64,000 bases of DNA, from the NCBI GenBank assembly GCA_035518715.1, contig DATIXJ010000031.1, positions 27,600-91,599 on the forward strand, read 5' to 3'. Origin of the DNA: DATIXJ01 sp035518715. GTDB lineage: Bacteria; Bacteroidota; Ignavibacteria; UBA10030; SZUA-254. Positions 8,896-18,077 of the stretch are shown here, piece after piece (positions within the stretch are counted from its first letter, which is position 1; every line of letters begins with the position of its first letter). The translations under genes were made by a program, and so were the position numbers. The notes under the pieces were generated by a model, which saw nothing but the letters and a program-made list of their open reading frames with translations, searched no databases and had not been told where the DNA came from.

Positions 8896-11322
8896 ATGAT
8901 GATGATGATACTATTCCGAAACTTTTATCACTTGCTAATTTCCACGACTCTCCTGACCGTTTTTCTCATCGAATATTCACCCGGACGAACTGCCGAAGGC
9001 CTCGGAAATTTCAAATCCTACACGAAAATTGATCACGGGGTGCTCGTTGCGGCGGACAACGGAACCATCATGCTCGAGGTCTACTCTCCAACCGTGATCC
9101 GGGTACGCGTCACCAAAGGCGAATTCCTGAAAGATTTTTCGTATGCAGTTATCCGTAATCCGGAGGGAATGTTTACCGGCATTCAGGAGGATGGGAAGGA
9201 GCTGAGACTTTCAACGGATTCGCTCGAGATCTTCGTTTCGGAGAAACCTGTTCGGCTCCATTTTTACAACAGGCAACACCGTCTCCTTAACGAAGACGAT
9301 GCAGGGCTTGGATTCGTATCGGAAGGAACACAGAAGACTTCATATAAACACCTCTTTCCGGATGAACGGTTTATCGGACTCGGCGAAAAAACGGGGCCGC
9401 TCGACCGCCGGGGGCAATCATATGTGAACTGGAATACGGATCATTACTCGTACGGTGTGGAGGATGATCCGCTGTATGCATCCATTCCGTTCTTTATCGG
9501 ATTGCACGATCATCTGACTTATGGGATATTCCTCGACAACTCATATCGCACGAATTTTGATTTCGGCGCTTCCTCCGATAACCGGTTTTCCAGCTTCTCG
9601 GTTTCGGACGGCGAGATGAACTATTATTTCTTCGGTGATTGTTCCGTGGGGGAAATCATTTCTTCCTATACGGCACTTACCGGGAGGATCCAAATGCCGC
9701 CGCGGTGGAGTCTTGGCTACCAACAGTGCCGCTGGAGCTATTATCCCGATGCCGAAGTTCTCAAGCTCGCGGCGACGTTCCGGGAGAAGCAAATTCCCGC
9801 CGACGTCATCTATCTCGACATCCACTATATGGACGGGTACAAAGTTTTCACCTGGGATCTAAACCGCTTCCCGGATCCCAAAAAGATGATCGACTCCCTG
9901 CGCGCGGCGGGGTTTCATCTTGTCACCATAATTGATCCGGGAATCAAGGTGGAGAACGGATATTTTGCCCACGACGAAGGAGTCGCCGGAGATTATTTCA
10001 TCAAGTACCCCGATGGTGAGAACTATATCGGCAGTGTCTGGCCCGGAAGATGCCACTTTCCCGACTTTACAAATCCCGATGTGCGGACATGGTGGGGTAA
10101 GTCCGTTTCCAGGCTCGTCACTCCCGGGGTGGAAGGATTCTGGAATGATATGAATGAGCCGGCAGTCTGGGGACAGCACATTCCTGATATTGTCAGACTG
10201 AGTTTTGACGGATCCCCGACAACAATCCAGGAAGCGCACAATGTGTACGGCATGGAGATGGCTCGCAGCACATTCGAGGGAGCGAGGGCGCTCATGTCAG
10301 GAAAGCGGCCGTTCGTCCTGAGCAGGGCGGGATATGCCGGCATCCAGCGATATTCGGCGCTGTGGACCGGCGACAATGCTTCGACTGATGAACATATGCT
10401 TTTGGCGGTACGGCTGGTGAACAGCATGGGTGTTTCCGGGATACCCTTCACCGGTCCGGATATCGGCGGCTTCTCGGGCGATCCGACTCCGGAGCTCTTT
10501 ACACGATGGCTCTCGATCGGAGCATATACCCCGTTCTACCGGAATCATAAACAGTACGGCAGGAAGCGCCAGGAACCCTGGTCGTTCGGTGAGGAAACCG
10601 AAAAGCTCGCACGTCAGTGTATCGAACAACGGTACAGAATGATGCCGTATCTCTATTCGACATTTTTCACTGCAGCCGAGACGGGCATGCCGGTCGCGAG
10701 GACTCTTGCGATCGTCCAGCCGTTTGATGAGCACGTCTATTGGTCCCAATACCAGAACGAGTACCTGTTCGGCGATAATCTTCTCGTTGCCCCCGTCGCA
10801 AGCAAAGAGAGCTATGCCGATGTGTATTTCCCCTCAGGCGGGTGGTACCGGTTGAGCGATGATACCTACTATCGGGGTGATACATCGGCTCTCGTTCGGT
10901 CTCCTCTCGATGATCTGCCGGTTTTCACAAGAGCGGGATCCGTCCTTCCGTTTCAATCAGTTGTGCAGAATACTTCACAGCGGACGTCCGATACGCTTCA
11001 ACTTCATGTCTATTTTGGAAAGGAAGCAAGCACCTTCGTCTATTATGAAGATGATGGGATCACCTATGATTATCAGAAGGGAATATCCTCCAGCCGTGAG
11101 ATCCGGTTTGAACCGAGCGAAAAGAGAGTTACTCTCGGGAATGTGAACGGATCATATCCTCTTTCATTCCACTTTGTGAAATTGATATTACACGGGTTTA
11201 AAGAGTTGAAGACCATAACAACAGGTCGAGGTTCTTTGAATGTCATGAATCTCCCCGGTCATCCGGGTGTGTATGCTGTCACGATTGAAAATTCGCGTTC
11301 TCGAATCTCCATTCGTTGGTGA
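8896..11322 (+). CDS. Exported GH31 alpha-glucosidase
   Basis: This glycoside hydrolase family 31 enzyme hydrolyses alpha-glucosidic (or related) linkages. The 808-residue protein starts with a run of methionines and a hydrophobic signal sequence (FYHLLISTTLLTVFLIEY), so it is periplasmic, surface-bound or secreted. An N-terminal galactose-mutarotase-like domain precedes the TIM barrel. The nucleophile is Asp418 in GFWNDMNEPAVWG and the acid/base is Asp493 in LWTGDNAST. Beta-sandwich domains close the protein. A GTG at 8866 is in frame, but the ATG at 8896 gives a better signal peptide. Eukaryotic glucosidase II, which trims N-glycans, belongs to this family, which suits the PNGase F and hexosaminidase downstream. 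Starch-type substrates remain possible. Confidence 0.9.
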   Translation: MMMMILFRNFYHLLISTTLLTVFLIEYSPGRTAEGLGNFKSYTKIDHGVLVAADNGTIMLEVYSPTVIRVRVTKGEFLKDFSYAVIRNPEGMFTGIQEDGKELRLSTDSLEIFVSEKPVRLHFYNRQHRLLNEDDAGLGFVSEGTQKTSYKHLFPDERFIGLGEKTGPLDRRGQSYVNWNTDHYSYGVEDDPLYASIPFFIGLHDHLTYGIFLDNSYRTNFDFGASSDNRFSSFSVSDGEMNYYFFGDCSVGEIISSYTALTGRIQMPPRWSLGYQQCRWSYYPDAEVLKLAATFREKQIPADVIYLDIHYMDGYKVFTWDLNRFPDPKKMIDSLRAAGFHLVTIIDPGIKVENGYFAHDEGVAGDYFIKYPDGENYIGSVWPGRCHFPDFTNPDVRTWWGKSVSRLVTPGVEGFWNDMNEPAVWGQHIPDIVRLSFDGSPTTIQEAHNVYGMEMARSTFEGARALMSGKRPFVLSRAGYAGIQRYSALWTGDNASTDEHMLLAVRLVNSMGVSGIPFTGPDIGGFSGDPTPELFTRWLSIGAYTPFYRNHKQYGRKRQEPWSFGEETEKLARQCIEQRYRMMPYLYSTFFTAAETGMPVARTLAIVQPFDEHVYWSQYQNEYLFGDNLLVAPVASKESYADVYFPSGGWYRLSDDTYYRGDTSALVRSPLDDLPVFTRAGSVLPFQSVVQNTSQRTSDTLQLHVYFGKEASTFVYYEDDGITYDYQKGISSSREIRFEPSEKRVTLGNVNGSYPLSFHFVKLILHGFKELKTITTGRGSLNVMNLPGHPGVYAVTIENSRSRISIRW

Positions 11323-11328
11323 AGAGGT

Positions 11329-12042
11329 ATGAAAACGATCAGACTAAAATCAAAGATTTGGTTGTGGATGCCGGCGCTCGTCGTCGGAATGCTGTTGGAG
11401 GGATGTTCGGCAGGACGAATCGCACAGGTTCCGTCGATTGAACATCCGGTTCGTGTGGCGTGTATCGGCAACAGCATTACGTACGGTGACGGGATAAAGG
11501 ATCGCGAACATCAGTCGTATCCCGCGCAGCTCCAGAAAATGCTCGGTCCCGGATGGGATGTGAAGAATTTCGGTTCCAGCGGACGCACACTTCTCCGGAA
11601 GGGGGATTATCCGTACTGGAACGAAAAGACGTTCGCGGATGCCAGATCATTCCTCCCGAATATCGTCGTCATCAAGCTCGGGACAAATGACTCGAAGCCG
11701 TGGAACTGGAAGTTCCGGGATGACTACGTGAAGGATTATGTAGACTTTATACGGGAATTTGAGAACCTGGTATCACACCCGAAGGTCTACATTTGTACTC
11801 CTGTTCCGGCATTTCCGGGGAACTGGGGCATCACGGATTCGGTTATTCACCAGGAGGTGATTCCCCAGGTACGGCTCGTTTCCCAGACAGCGGGGGTTCC
11901 TGTTATTGATCTCTACAGCGCACTCACCGGCAGGCCGGAACTTTTCCCCGATACCGTTCATCCGAATGAGGAGGGCGCCGGATTGATTGCCCGCGAAGTT
12001 TTCAAGAACATTTGCCCGGAATGTTCCGGTCTCTCGCAATGA
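11329..12042 (+). CDS. SGNH/GDSL-family esterase, lipoprotein
   Basis: This 237-residue lipoprotein has a lipobox (LLEGC) after a hydrophobic N-terminal segment, so it is membrane-anchored outside the cytoplasm. All SGNH blocks are present: block I is CIGNSITYGDG with the catalytic Ser, block II the Gly in NFGSSGRT, block III GTND, and block V DTVHPNEEG with the Asp-His pair. Such enzymes are commonly acetyl- or acyl-esterases acting on glycans. It lies six bases after the GH31 gene and overlaps the GH20 start as ATGA, so it probably removes ester groups from the glycan handled by its neighbours. The exact ester is unknown. Confidence 0.85.
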   Translation: MKTIRLKSKIWLWMPALVVGMLLEGCSAGRIAQVPSIEHPVRVACIGNSITYGDGIKDREHQSYPAQLQKMLGPGWDVKNFGSSGRTLLRKGDYPYWNEKTFADARSFLPNIVVIKLGTNDSKPWNWKFRDDYVKDYVDFIREFENLVSHPKVYICTPVPAFPGNWGITDSVIHQEVIPQVRLVSQTAGVPVIDLYSALTGRPELFPDTVHPNEEGAGLIAREVFKNICPECSGLSQ

Positions 12043-14414
12043 ACAGAACGTCTCTCTCCTTCATCAAACATCGGTTCAATCTTGCCGGCCTGATCGTACC
12101 GGCCATCTCCATGCTGCTGAACGCCGGGAGCTTTGGTTTCGCGCGTCCCGCAGATTCGACCGGACGGCCGATTTCCATTATCCCCCTGCCGGTGATGATG
12201 ACGCAACATCCGGGAGAATTTGTGATCGAATCCATGACGAACATTGTTTTATCCGGGAACAGCCGTGATGTATCGTCGACGGTCCAATATTTTTCCGAAC
12301 GCCTCCGGAAGGCAGCCGGTTTCAGACTTTCTGTGTCGCACAGCAAAAGCCCGCGATCTTTCAACACCATTATCGTTCGACTCATTCAGGATAAACGGCT
12401 GGGGAGTGAGGGATATCTTCTCGATGTGAATCCAAGAGCGATTGATCTTCGTGCGAATACCTCTGCGGGATTATTTTACGGTGTTCAGACGCTGCTGCAG
12501 CTTCTTCCTCCGGAAGTGTTTGGAAACGGTGCAGCCGGTCGCGTCCGCTGGTCGGTACCGTCGGTCTCGATTTTGGATAAACCCCGCTTTCCCTGGCGAG
12601 GCATGCACCTCGATGTCTGCAGGCATTTCTTCCAGAAGGAATTCGTAAAAAAATATATCGATGATATCGCGATGTGCAAGATGAATGTTTTCCACTGGCA
12701 TCTGACGGATGATCAGGGCTGGCGCATTGAGATCAAAAAGTATCCGCTTCTGACAAAAGTCGGGGCATGGCGCAACGGATCGATGATCGGACCCTACAGC
12801 GATCAGAAATTCGATTCCATTCGATACGGGGGATTCTACACACAGGCCGATATCCGCGAAATCGTTGCGTATGCAAAGTCCCGGCATGTCACCATTGTTC
12901 CGGAAATTGAGATGCCGGGTCATTCGCTCGCGGCGCTGGCATCGTATCCCGAGCTTTCCTGTACCGGTGGCCCCTTTCAGGTGTCCGAATCGTGGGGAGT
13001 GTTCGATGATGTCTTCTGTCCCACGGGAAAGACGTTCCGCTTTCTGGAGAATGTCCTCGCTGAGGTCTGCAGGCTCTTTCCGGGAAAATATATTCACATC
13101 GGCGGGGATGAATGCCCAAAGGTTCGCTGGAAAGAATCGCGCTACTGCCGCGCGCTCATGGAAAGATTGAAGCTCCGGAATGCAAACCAGCTTCAAAGCT
13201 ATTTCGTCAAACGCATCGAGCGGTTTCTCAACTCGAAGGGGAAACAGGTTATTGGCTGGGATGAGATTCTCGAAGGGGGGCTTGCGCCGCGCGCCGCGGT
13301 CATGAGCTGGCGCGGGACAGAAGGAGGGATCGCCGCGGCAAAGAAGAAGCATTACGTTGTGATGACCCCCGGCTCACACTGCTATTTCGATCACTACCAG
13401 GGAAATCCCGAGTATGAGCCGCTCGCGATCGGAGGGTACACGACGGTCGAGAAAGTCTATTCGTATGAACCCGTGCCGGCTGAACTTCCCGCCTCACATG
13501 CAAAATATATCCTGGGAGCACAGGGCAACATGTGGACAGAATACGTTGCGACTCCAGAACATGTGGAGTATATGATTTTTCCGCGCATGGTCGCACTGGC
13601 GGAGGTCGACTGGACCCCGGCGCACCTCCGGAACTACGACGATTTCCGTGCCCGGCTCATCCGGCATTTTTCACTCCTCGATTCGATGCATGTGAATTAT
13701 TCGAAGGCGATTTACGAGATTCAAACATCGGTGAGCCCGCTTTCCGCAGTGAGCGGTGTGGCGTTGAAGCTCGCTTCCTCATTCGACTCGACCGGCATTC
13801 ACTATACACTTGATGGAAGCGATCCGTCTTCGGCATCTCCATCGTATATCGAACCCCTCAGAATTGAAAAGAGTCTGAACGTGCGGTTTGCGTATTTTGG
13901 AGAGCATGGAGACCTGCGGGGGCATATTCTCAATCAGGATTTCGTCGTTTCGAAATCCACAGGAAGGCCCATTACTCTGAAAGTTCCCCCCAGCGAGACA
14001 TACCCGGGCGACGGCGCATTCACGCTCGTGGATGGGATTCGCGGAGACCCGCGCCATTATGGCAGGAACTGGCTCGGCTTCTGGGGACCAAATCTCGAGG
14101 CGACGATCGATCTCGGCGGATCCGCATCATACTCCAGTGTAACGGTCGGGCTGCTTCAGCTGGAGGTGAGCTGGATTTATCTTCCAAAGAGCATTGAGAT
14201 ATTTGTGGGAGATGATACGACACATTTCCGGAGTGTGAAATTCCTTGGTCCCGAAGAAATCGCCGCAGCGGGAAATTCCATTACCATCGATATCGGAAAG
14301 CAGTCGGCGCGGTACGTCAGGGTTTTTGAACAGAACGCCGGCAGAATCCCCGACGGAAAACCGGGGGCGGGAAGCGAGTCCTGGCTTTTCGTCGATGAAA
14401 TCAGCATAAACTAA
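12039..14414 (+). CDS. Exported GH20 beta-N-acetylhexosaminidase with C-terminal F5/8-type domain
   Basis: This 791-residue enzyme removes terminal beta-linked GlcNAc/GalNAc. After a signal-like N terminus comes a GH20b domain (ISIIPLPVMMTQHPGEF), then the GH20 barrel with PRFPWRGMHLDVCRHFF, WHLTDDQGWRIEI and the catalytic pair Asp357-Glu358 in HIGGDECPKVRW. The substrate-assisted mechanism is known for the family. A chitobiase-like Fn3-associated segment (HYTLDGSDPSSASPSYI) follows, and then a discoidin/CBM32-like beta-sandwich at about residues 650-790 that may bind glycans. The start at 12039 overlaps the SGNH stop (ATGA); in-frame upstream ATGs lie inside that gene. In this operon the likely substrate is GlcNAc from N-glycan antennae or core. 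Confidence 0.92.
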   Translation: MNRTSLSFIKHRFNLAGLIVPAISMLLNAGSFGFARPADSTGRPISIIPLPVMMTQHPGEFVIESMTNIVLSGNSRDVSSTVQYFSERLRKAAGFRLSVSHSKSPRSFNTIIVRLIQDKRLGSEGYLLDVNPRAIDLRANTSAGLFYGVQTLLQLLPPEVFGNGAAGRVRWSVPSVSILDKPRFPWRGMHLDVCRHFFQKEFVKKYIDDIAMCKMNVFHWHLTDDQGWRIEIKKYPLLTKVGAWRNGSMIGPYSDQKFDSIRYGGFYTQADIREIVAYAKSRHVTIVPEIEMPGHSLAALASYPELSCTGGPFQVSESWGVFDDVFCPTGKTFRFLENVLAEVCRLFPGKYIHIGGDECPKVRWKESRYCRALMERLKLRNANQLQSYFVKRIERFLNSKGKQVIGWDEILEGGLAPRAAVMSWRGTEGGIAAAKKKHYVVMTPGSHCYFDHYQGNPEYEPLAIGGYTTVEKVYSYEPVPAELPASHAKYILGAQGNMWTEYVATPEHVEYMIFPRMVALAEVDWTPAHLRNYDDFRARLIRHFSLLDSMHVNYSKAIYEIQTSVSPLSAVSGVALKLASSFDSTGIHYTLDGSDPSSASPSYIEPLRIEKSLNVRFAYFGEHGDLRGHILNQDFVVSKSTGRPITLKVPPSETYPGDGAFTLVDGIRGDPRHYGRNWLGFWGPNLEATIDLGGSASYSSVTVGLLQLEVSWIYLPKSIEIFVGDDTTHFRSVKFLGPEEIAAAGNSITIDIGKQSARYVRVFEQNAGRIPDGKPGAGSESWLFVDEISIN

Positions 14415-14430
14415 TTAAGGCACATCTGAA

Positions 14431-16386
14431 ATGCCGGTACTACACCGAACATGGATTGTCCGCGCGTCGCTCCTTTTTCTGGTTTCCACCACGCTGATCT
14501 CTGCCGGGCAGAGTGGAAGAACCCTTCATATCATATCTCACAATGACGTAAAGGTTATTACCGATCCGTCCAGGGGTGTGAACCCGTATCGCTCCTGGAC
14601 TGTCTTTCCGTCGCGGCATACGCAATACAGAAGAGCGGAGCTTTCGGTGACCTACCGCTGTCCTGATAGTCTTCACTGCGGTGAATGGGATTACATCGAC
14701 AATATTTTCCTGAGACGTATCGGGGGCGTTGGCAAGCCGGCGACGGATATAGAAATTGCGCGGCTCATCTCACCCTACGGATGGCGCTTCACCCCTACGT
14801 GGAAGTTTACGTGGAAGGTTGATGTTACGGACTTCGCATTTCTCCTCCACGATTCCGTTGAGGTGGAATTCAGTCATGGGGGATATGAAACAAATACCGA
14901 CCGGGGATGGCTCATCACTCTCGACTTCGCCCTGAGCCCCGGTCCACCCGCCGTGGAATGTCTCGGGTACCAGAAGCTCTGGCAGGGCTCCTTCCCGTAC
15001 GGCGACAGTACGCGGCCGATGGAGGACTCGCTGGCACCGGTCTCCTTTACGCCGCCGAAGGGGACCAGCATTGCCCGACTGAGAATACTCCAAACCGGAC
15101 ACGGGATGGATGATTCGGAAAACTGCGCGGAATTCTGCAGCAAGTACCGTCGGGTTTTTTTTGATGATACTCTCATCGATCAAAAGCAGATCTGGAGGGA
15201 GTGCGGCAACAATCCGCTCTATCCTCAGGCAGGAACGTGGATCTACCCGCGCGCCGGATGGTGCCCCGGATCCATGGTCTATCCCGACGTCTACGATTAT
15301 GCGATCAGGGATCGTGAAGAACATTCGGTCAATGTTGATATGGAGCCGTATATCAACCGCAGCAAGCCGACCGCCAGCTACTATTTCAGCTCGTATCTCT
15401 TTTTGGAAAAGTCTCCCCGCGCGCGTGATGATGTTTCGCTCGACGAAATCCAGGCGCCGAGCACTGATGATGATTTCGACAGGATGAACCCCGTCTGCAG
15501 TTCCCCGCGTATCATGATCCGGAACAGCGGCCGGGATCCGCTTCATTCCGTGTCGATTGCCTACGGCATCGAAAACGGCAGGATGCAAACATATCTGTGG
15601 AAGGGCCTTCTTCCCTCACAGAAATCCGCAGAAGTGGTCTTGCCGGGACTGGTTTCGGCTTCGGAAGGAAAAAAGACCTTCAAGGTCATACTCTCAAAAC
15701 CGAACGGAAGGATGGACGAATATCCCGGAGACAACGCCATGACTTCAACGGTGGCGATTCCTCCGACATATCCGATGCGGTTCATTCTCGCACTCCGATC
15801 GAATCACGATTCAACGAATAATGCTTATCAGCTTACCGATGAGCACGGGGCAATTGTCCAAAGCCGTCGTCTCGGATCTCTGCGGGCGAACACACTCTAT
15901 ATGGATACGCTCGATTTACAGCAGGGATGTTACCACTTTGTGGTGAACGATACGGCCGCCGACGGGCTCGATTTCTGGGCGAATCCCGATGGCGGATTCG
16001 GGTATATACGTTTCCTCGATATGCGCGGTCATCTGATCAAATCGTTCAATTCGGATTTCGGAAGCGGCATCGATTTCTGGTTCACGGCAGCGGCGCAAAG
16101 CTCCCCTCCGGTTGTTACCGATACTCTTCCTCTGGTGAATGCCTTTCCCATTCGGAATCCCGGAAAATTCCACATCGAAGTGTTCAACAACGAACCTGCC
16201 GGTACTGATGTTACGATCGAAAACGCCGATTCCAACGCGACCGTCTTCCATCAATTTTATCCCGATGTGAAAGAATCGTTCCTGCCGGTTGATATCAGCA
16301 ATCAGCCCGATGGATTTTATTTTGTGAGGGTAACTGCCAACGGCACCACGGCGACACGCAAGATCCGCGTGAGACACAAGGATTGA
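14431..16386 (+). CDS. Exported PNGase F-like peptide:N-glycosidase with T9SS-like tail
   Basis: Peptide:N-glycosidase F enzymes cleave the amide between asparagine and the first GlcNAc of N-glycoproteins. This 651-residue protein has a signal sequence (SLLFLVSTTLISAG). Two jelly-roll domains typical of the family follow: YRRAELSVTYRCPDSLHCGEWDYI, quoted here as CPDSLHCGEWDYI, then FLLHDSVEVEFSHGGYET and LRILQTGHGMDDSENCAEFC. Many cysteines suggest disulfides and an extracytoplasmic location. The acidic CGEWD segment is where a catalytic Asp would be expected, though exact residue mapping needs alignment. The last 60 or so residues (PVDISNQPDGFYFVRVTANG) resemble a type IX secretion sorting domain. 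It sits 16 bases after the hexosaminidase, a strong functional pairing. Confidence 0.82.
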   Translation: MPVLHRTWIVRASLLFLVSTTLISAGQSGRTLHIISHNDVKVITDPSRGVNPYRSWTVFPSRHTQYRRAELSVTYRCPDSLHCGEWDYIDNIFLRRIGGVGKPATDIEIARLISPYGWRFTPTWKFTWKVDVTDFAFLLHDSVEVEFSHGGYETNTDRGWLITLDFALSPGPPAVECLGYQKLWQGSFPYGDSTRPMEDSLAPVSFTPPKGTSIARLRILQTGHGMDDSENCAEFCSKYRRVFFDDTLIDQKQIWRECGNNPLYPQAGTWIYPRAGWCPGSMVYPDVYDYAIRDREEHSVNVDMEPYINRSKPTASYYFSSYLFLEKSPRARDDVSLDEIQAPSTDDDFDRMNPVCSSPRIMIRNSGRDPLHSVSIAYGIENGRMQTYLWKGLLPSQKSAEVVLPGLVSASEGKKTFKVILSKPNGRMDEYPGDNAMTSTVAIPPTYPMRFILALRSNHDSTNNAYQLTDEHGAIVQSRRLGSLRANTLYMDTLDLQQGCYHFVVNDTAADGLDFWANPDGGFGYIRFLDMRGHLIKSFNSDFGSGIDFWFTAAAQSSPPVVTDTLPLVNAFPIRNPGKFHIEVFNNEPAGTDVTIENADSNATVFHQFYPDVKESFLPVDISNQPDGFYFVRVTANGTTATRKIRVRHKD

Positions 16387-16393
16387 GTCGCGT

Positions 16394-17548
16394 GTGAGAA
16401 CCGCTGATGTGCTGATCATCGGAGGGGGAGTTATCGGCGCGAGTGTTGCGTACCACCTCGCCCAGCTCGGTTGTCACGACATTCTGGTCATCGACCGGTT
16501 CGCTCGTCCCGGAGAAGGAAGCACGGGAAAAGCAACCGGCGGGTTCCGCTGTCAGTTCGCGACAGAGATCAATATCAGATTATCCCTCCTTGCCCGCGAA
16601 ATGCTCATGAGGTTCGAAGAGGAGACGGGCATCGATTCGGGTTACCGTCAGTGCGGGTACCTCTTTCTCGCGCATTCTGCTCAAGGCCTTTCGGCGCTCC
16701 GGGATGCGCTCCAACTTCAGCACCGGAGCGGTTTACCGGAGGCGCACGAGGTTTTTCCCGGGGAAATTCTCGATCTCAATCCCTTCATCCACCACGGCGG
16801 CATACTCGGTGGATCATTTTGTCCTACCGACGGGTTCATACGCCCGATGAACATACTCTCGGGATACCGGGATGCCTCAGAAAGGAAGGGAGTGAAGTTT
16901 GAGTTCGGTGTGGAATGTGCCAGTTTCGAATTGACACACAACAGAATCACCAAAGTGCGCACGTCGCGCGGGAAGATTTCCGTTTGCCGGGTCGTCAATG
17001 CTGCCGGTGCATGGGCCGGTGAACTTGCCAAAGCTGCAAAGCTGGAAATCCCTCTCCTTCCGTTGCGGCGACAGGTTGCCGTTGTGCGAGAAGATCACCT
17101 CCTGCCGGAGACCATGCCGATGACGATCTTTCTCGAAGACGGGTTTCATTTCCGCGTGCGAGATGGAAGGGTGCTCCTGCTGAAGCCGACGGATGTTCCT
17201 TCCTCGTTCGATACATTCGTCGAGGAAGACTGGATCTCAACTGTCCAGGAGCTTGCGCATCGGAGGATCCGCTCCTTATCAACTGCGTCCATTGATCGTT
17301 CTTCATGCTGGGCCGGGCTGTATGAAATGACGCCTGACAAACACGCTCTTCTCGGGACACTCGAGGAATGTCAGAATTTCTATTTTGTGAACGGCTCATC
17401 GGGTCATGGTGTGATGCACTCGCCGGCGCTCGGTAAGCTTCTTGCAGAAATCATCGTTTACGGTTCGGCTCGCACACTGAATGTTCAACCGCTCCGAGTA
17501 TCGAGGTTCCGTGAAGGACTGCCGAATTCCACGGGTGAGTTTCTCTGA
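16394..17548 (+). CDS. FAD-dependent oxidoreductase (DAO/glycine-oxidase family)
   Basis: This 384-residue flavoenzyme is of the D-amino-acid oxidase/sarcosine oxidase fold. The N terminus is a classic dinucleotide-binding beta-alpha-beta unit (VLIIGGGVIGASVAYHLAQLG) with the acidic end of strand 2 in LVIDRF. Other family signs are GSTGKATGGFRCQF, VVNAAGAWAGELA and the C-terminal FYFVNGSSGHGVMHSP, which closes the FAD site. There is no signal peptide, so it is cytoplasmic. The start is the GTG at 16394, eight bases after the PNGase F stop. Relatives oxidise secondary or primary amines. A role with an amino-sugar or amino-acid product of glycoprotein breakdown is possible but unproven. Confidence 0.82.
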   Translation: MRTADVLIIGGGVIGASVAYHLAQLGCHDILVIDRFARPGEGSTGKATGGFRCQFATEINIRLSLLAREMLMRFEEETGIDSGYRQCGYLFLAHSAQGLSALRDALQLQHRSGLPEAHEVFPGEILDLNPFIHHGGILGGSFCPTDGFIRPMNILSGYRDASERKGVKFEFGVECASFELTHNRITKVRTSRGKISVCRVVNAAGAWAGELAKAAKLEIPLLPLRRQVAVVREDHLLPETMPMTIFLEDGFHFRVRDGRVLLLKPTDVPSSFDTFVEEDWISTVQELAHRRIRSLSTASIDRSSCWAGLYEMTPDKHALLGTLEECQNFYFVNGSSGHGVMHSPALGKLLAEIIVYGSARTLNVQPLRVSRFREGLPNSTGEFL

Positions 17549-17651
17549 GCCCTCTGCGGCGAACCGTGACGAAGTCGAGAAATGCCCAGTTGCAATTCAG
17601 ATGATTGTTGAATAACTTCCACCATCTTTCTGCGCCTGAAGAAGATCGATC

Positions 17652-18077
17652 ATGCCGACGAACAATGTGCTCGCTCTGGAATTCGTTCAACAGATCAATC
17701 GTCATGATGTTGAAGGGATAGGACGGCTCATGTCGGACGATCACGTATTCATCGACGCCCACGGGAACGCCGTCGAGGGAAAAGAAAAGATGCGGGTGGG
17801 GTGGAAGCATTATTTCGAGTGGTTTCCCGATTACCGCATCGACATTTCAATCACAATGGAAGACCATGATCTCGTACTCCTCTGCGGAGAGGCAAGCGCT
17901 TCGTATCAGGGGCTCGGAAATACGGATGCGGCCCGGTCGTGGAAACTGCCGGCTGCGTGGAAAGCGATCGTCCAGTCCAACAAAATAAAGCTCTGGCAAG
18001 TTTTTGCCGACACAAAAATTCCGTTCGAGATTATTCAGAAGTATTCCGCCGCGGCAGGGGGAGAGTTTCGCACATGA
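17652..18077 (+). CDS. SnoaL/NTF2-like protein
   Basis: This 141-residue protein has the SnoaL-like NTF2 fold. It begins with helix ALEFVQQINRHDVEGIGRLM, then the DDHVFIDAHGNAVEGKEKM segment, and ends with the strand NKIKLWQVFADTKIPFEII. It is cytoplasmic with no signal sequence. The family includes isomerases, hydrolases and non-catalytic ligand binders, so no reaction can be assigned. A 103-base gap separates it from the oxidoreductase, and TTG-N20-TAACTTCC at 17590-17620 could be a weak internal promoter. Its stop overlaps the next gene's ATG (ATGA), coupling it to the exported GH5-like hydrolase. Confidence 0.75.
   Translation: MPTNNVLALEFVQQINRHDVEGIGRLMSDDHVFIDAHGNAVEGKEKMRVGWKHYFEWFPDYRIDISITMEDHDLVLLCGEASASYQGLGNTDAARSWKLPAAWKAIVQSNKIKLWQVFADTKIPFEIIQKYSAAAGGEFRT

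Noticed and set aside
12471..13352. Minus-strand frame of about 293 codons opposite the GH20 gene
   Set aside because: It is antisense to the catalytic region of a clear GH20 enzyme and is low in protein-like features.
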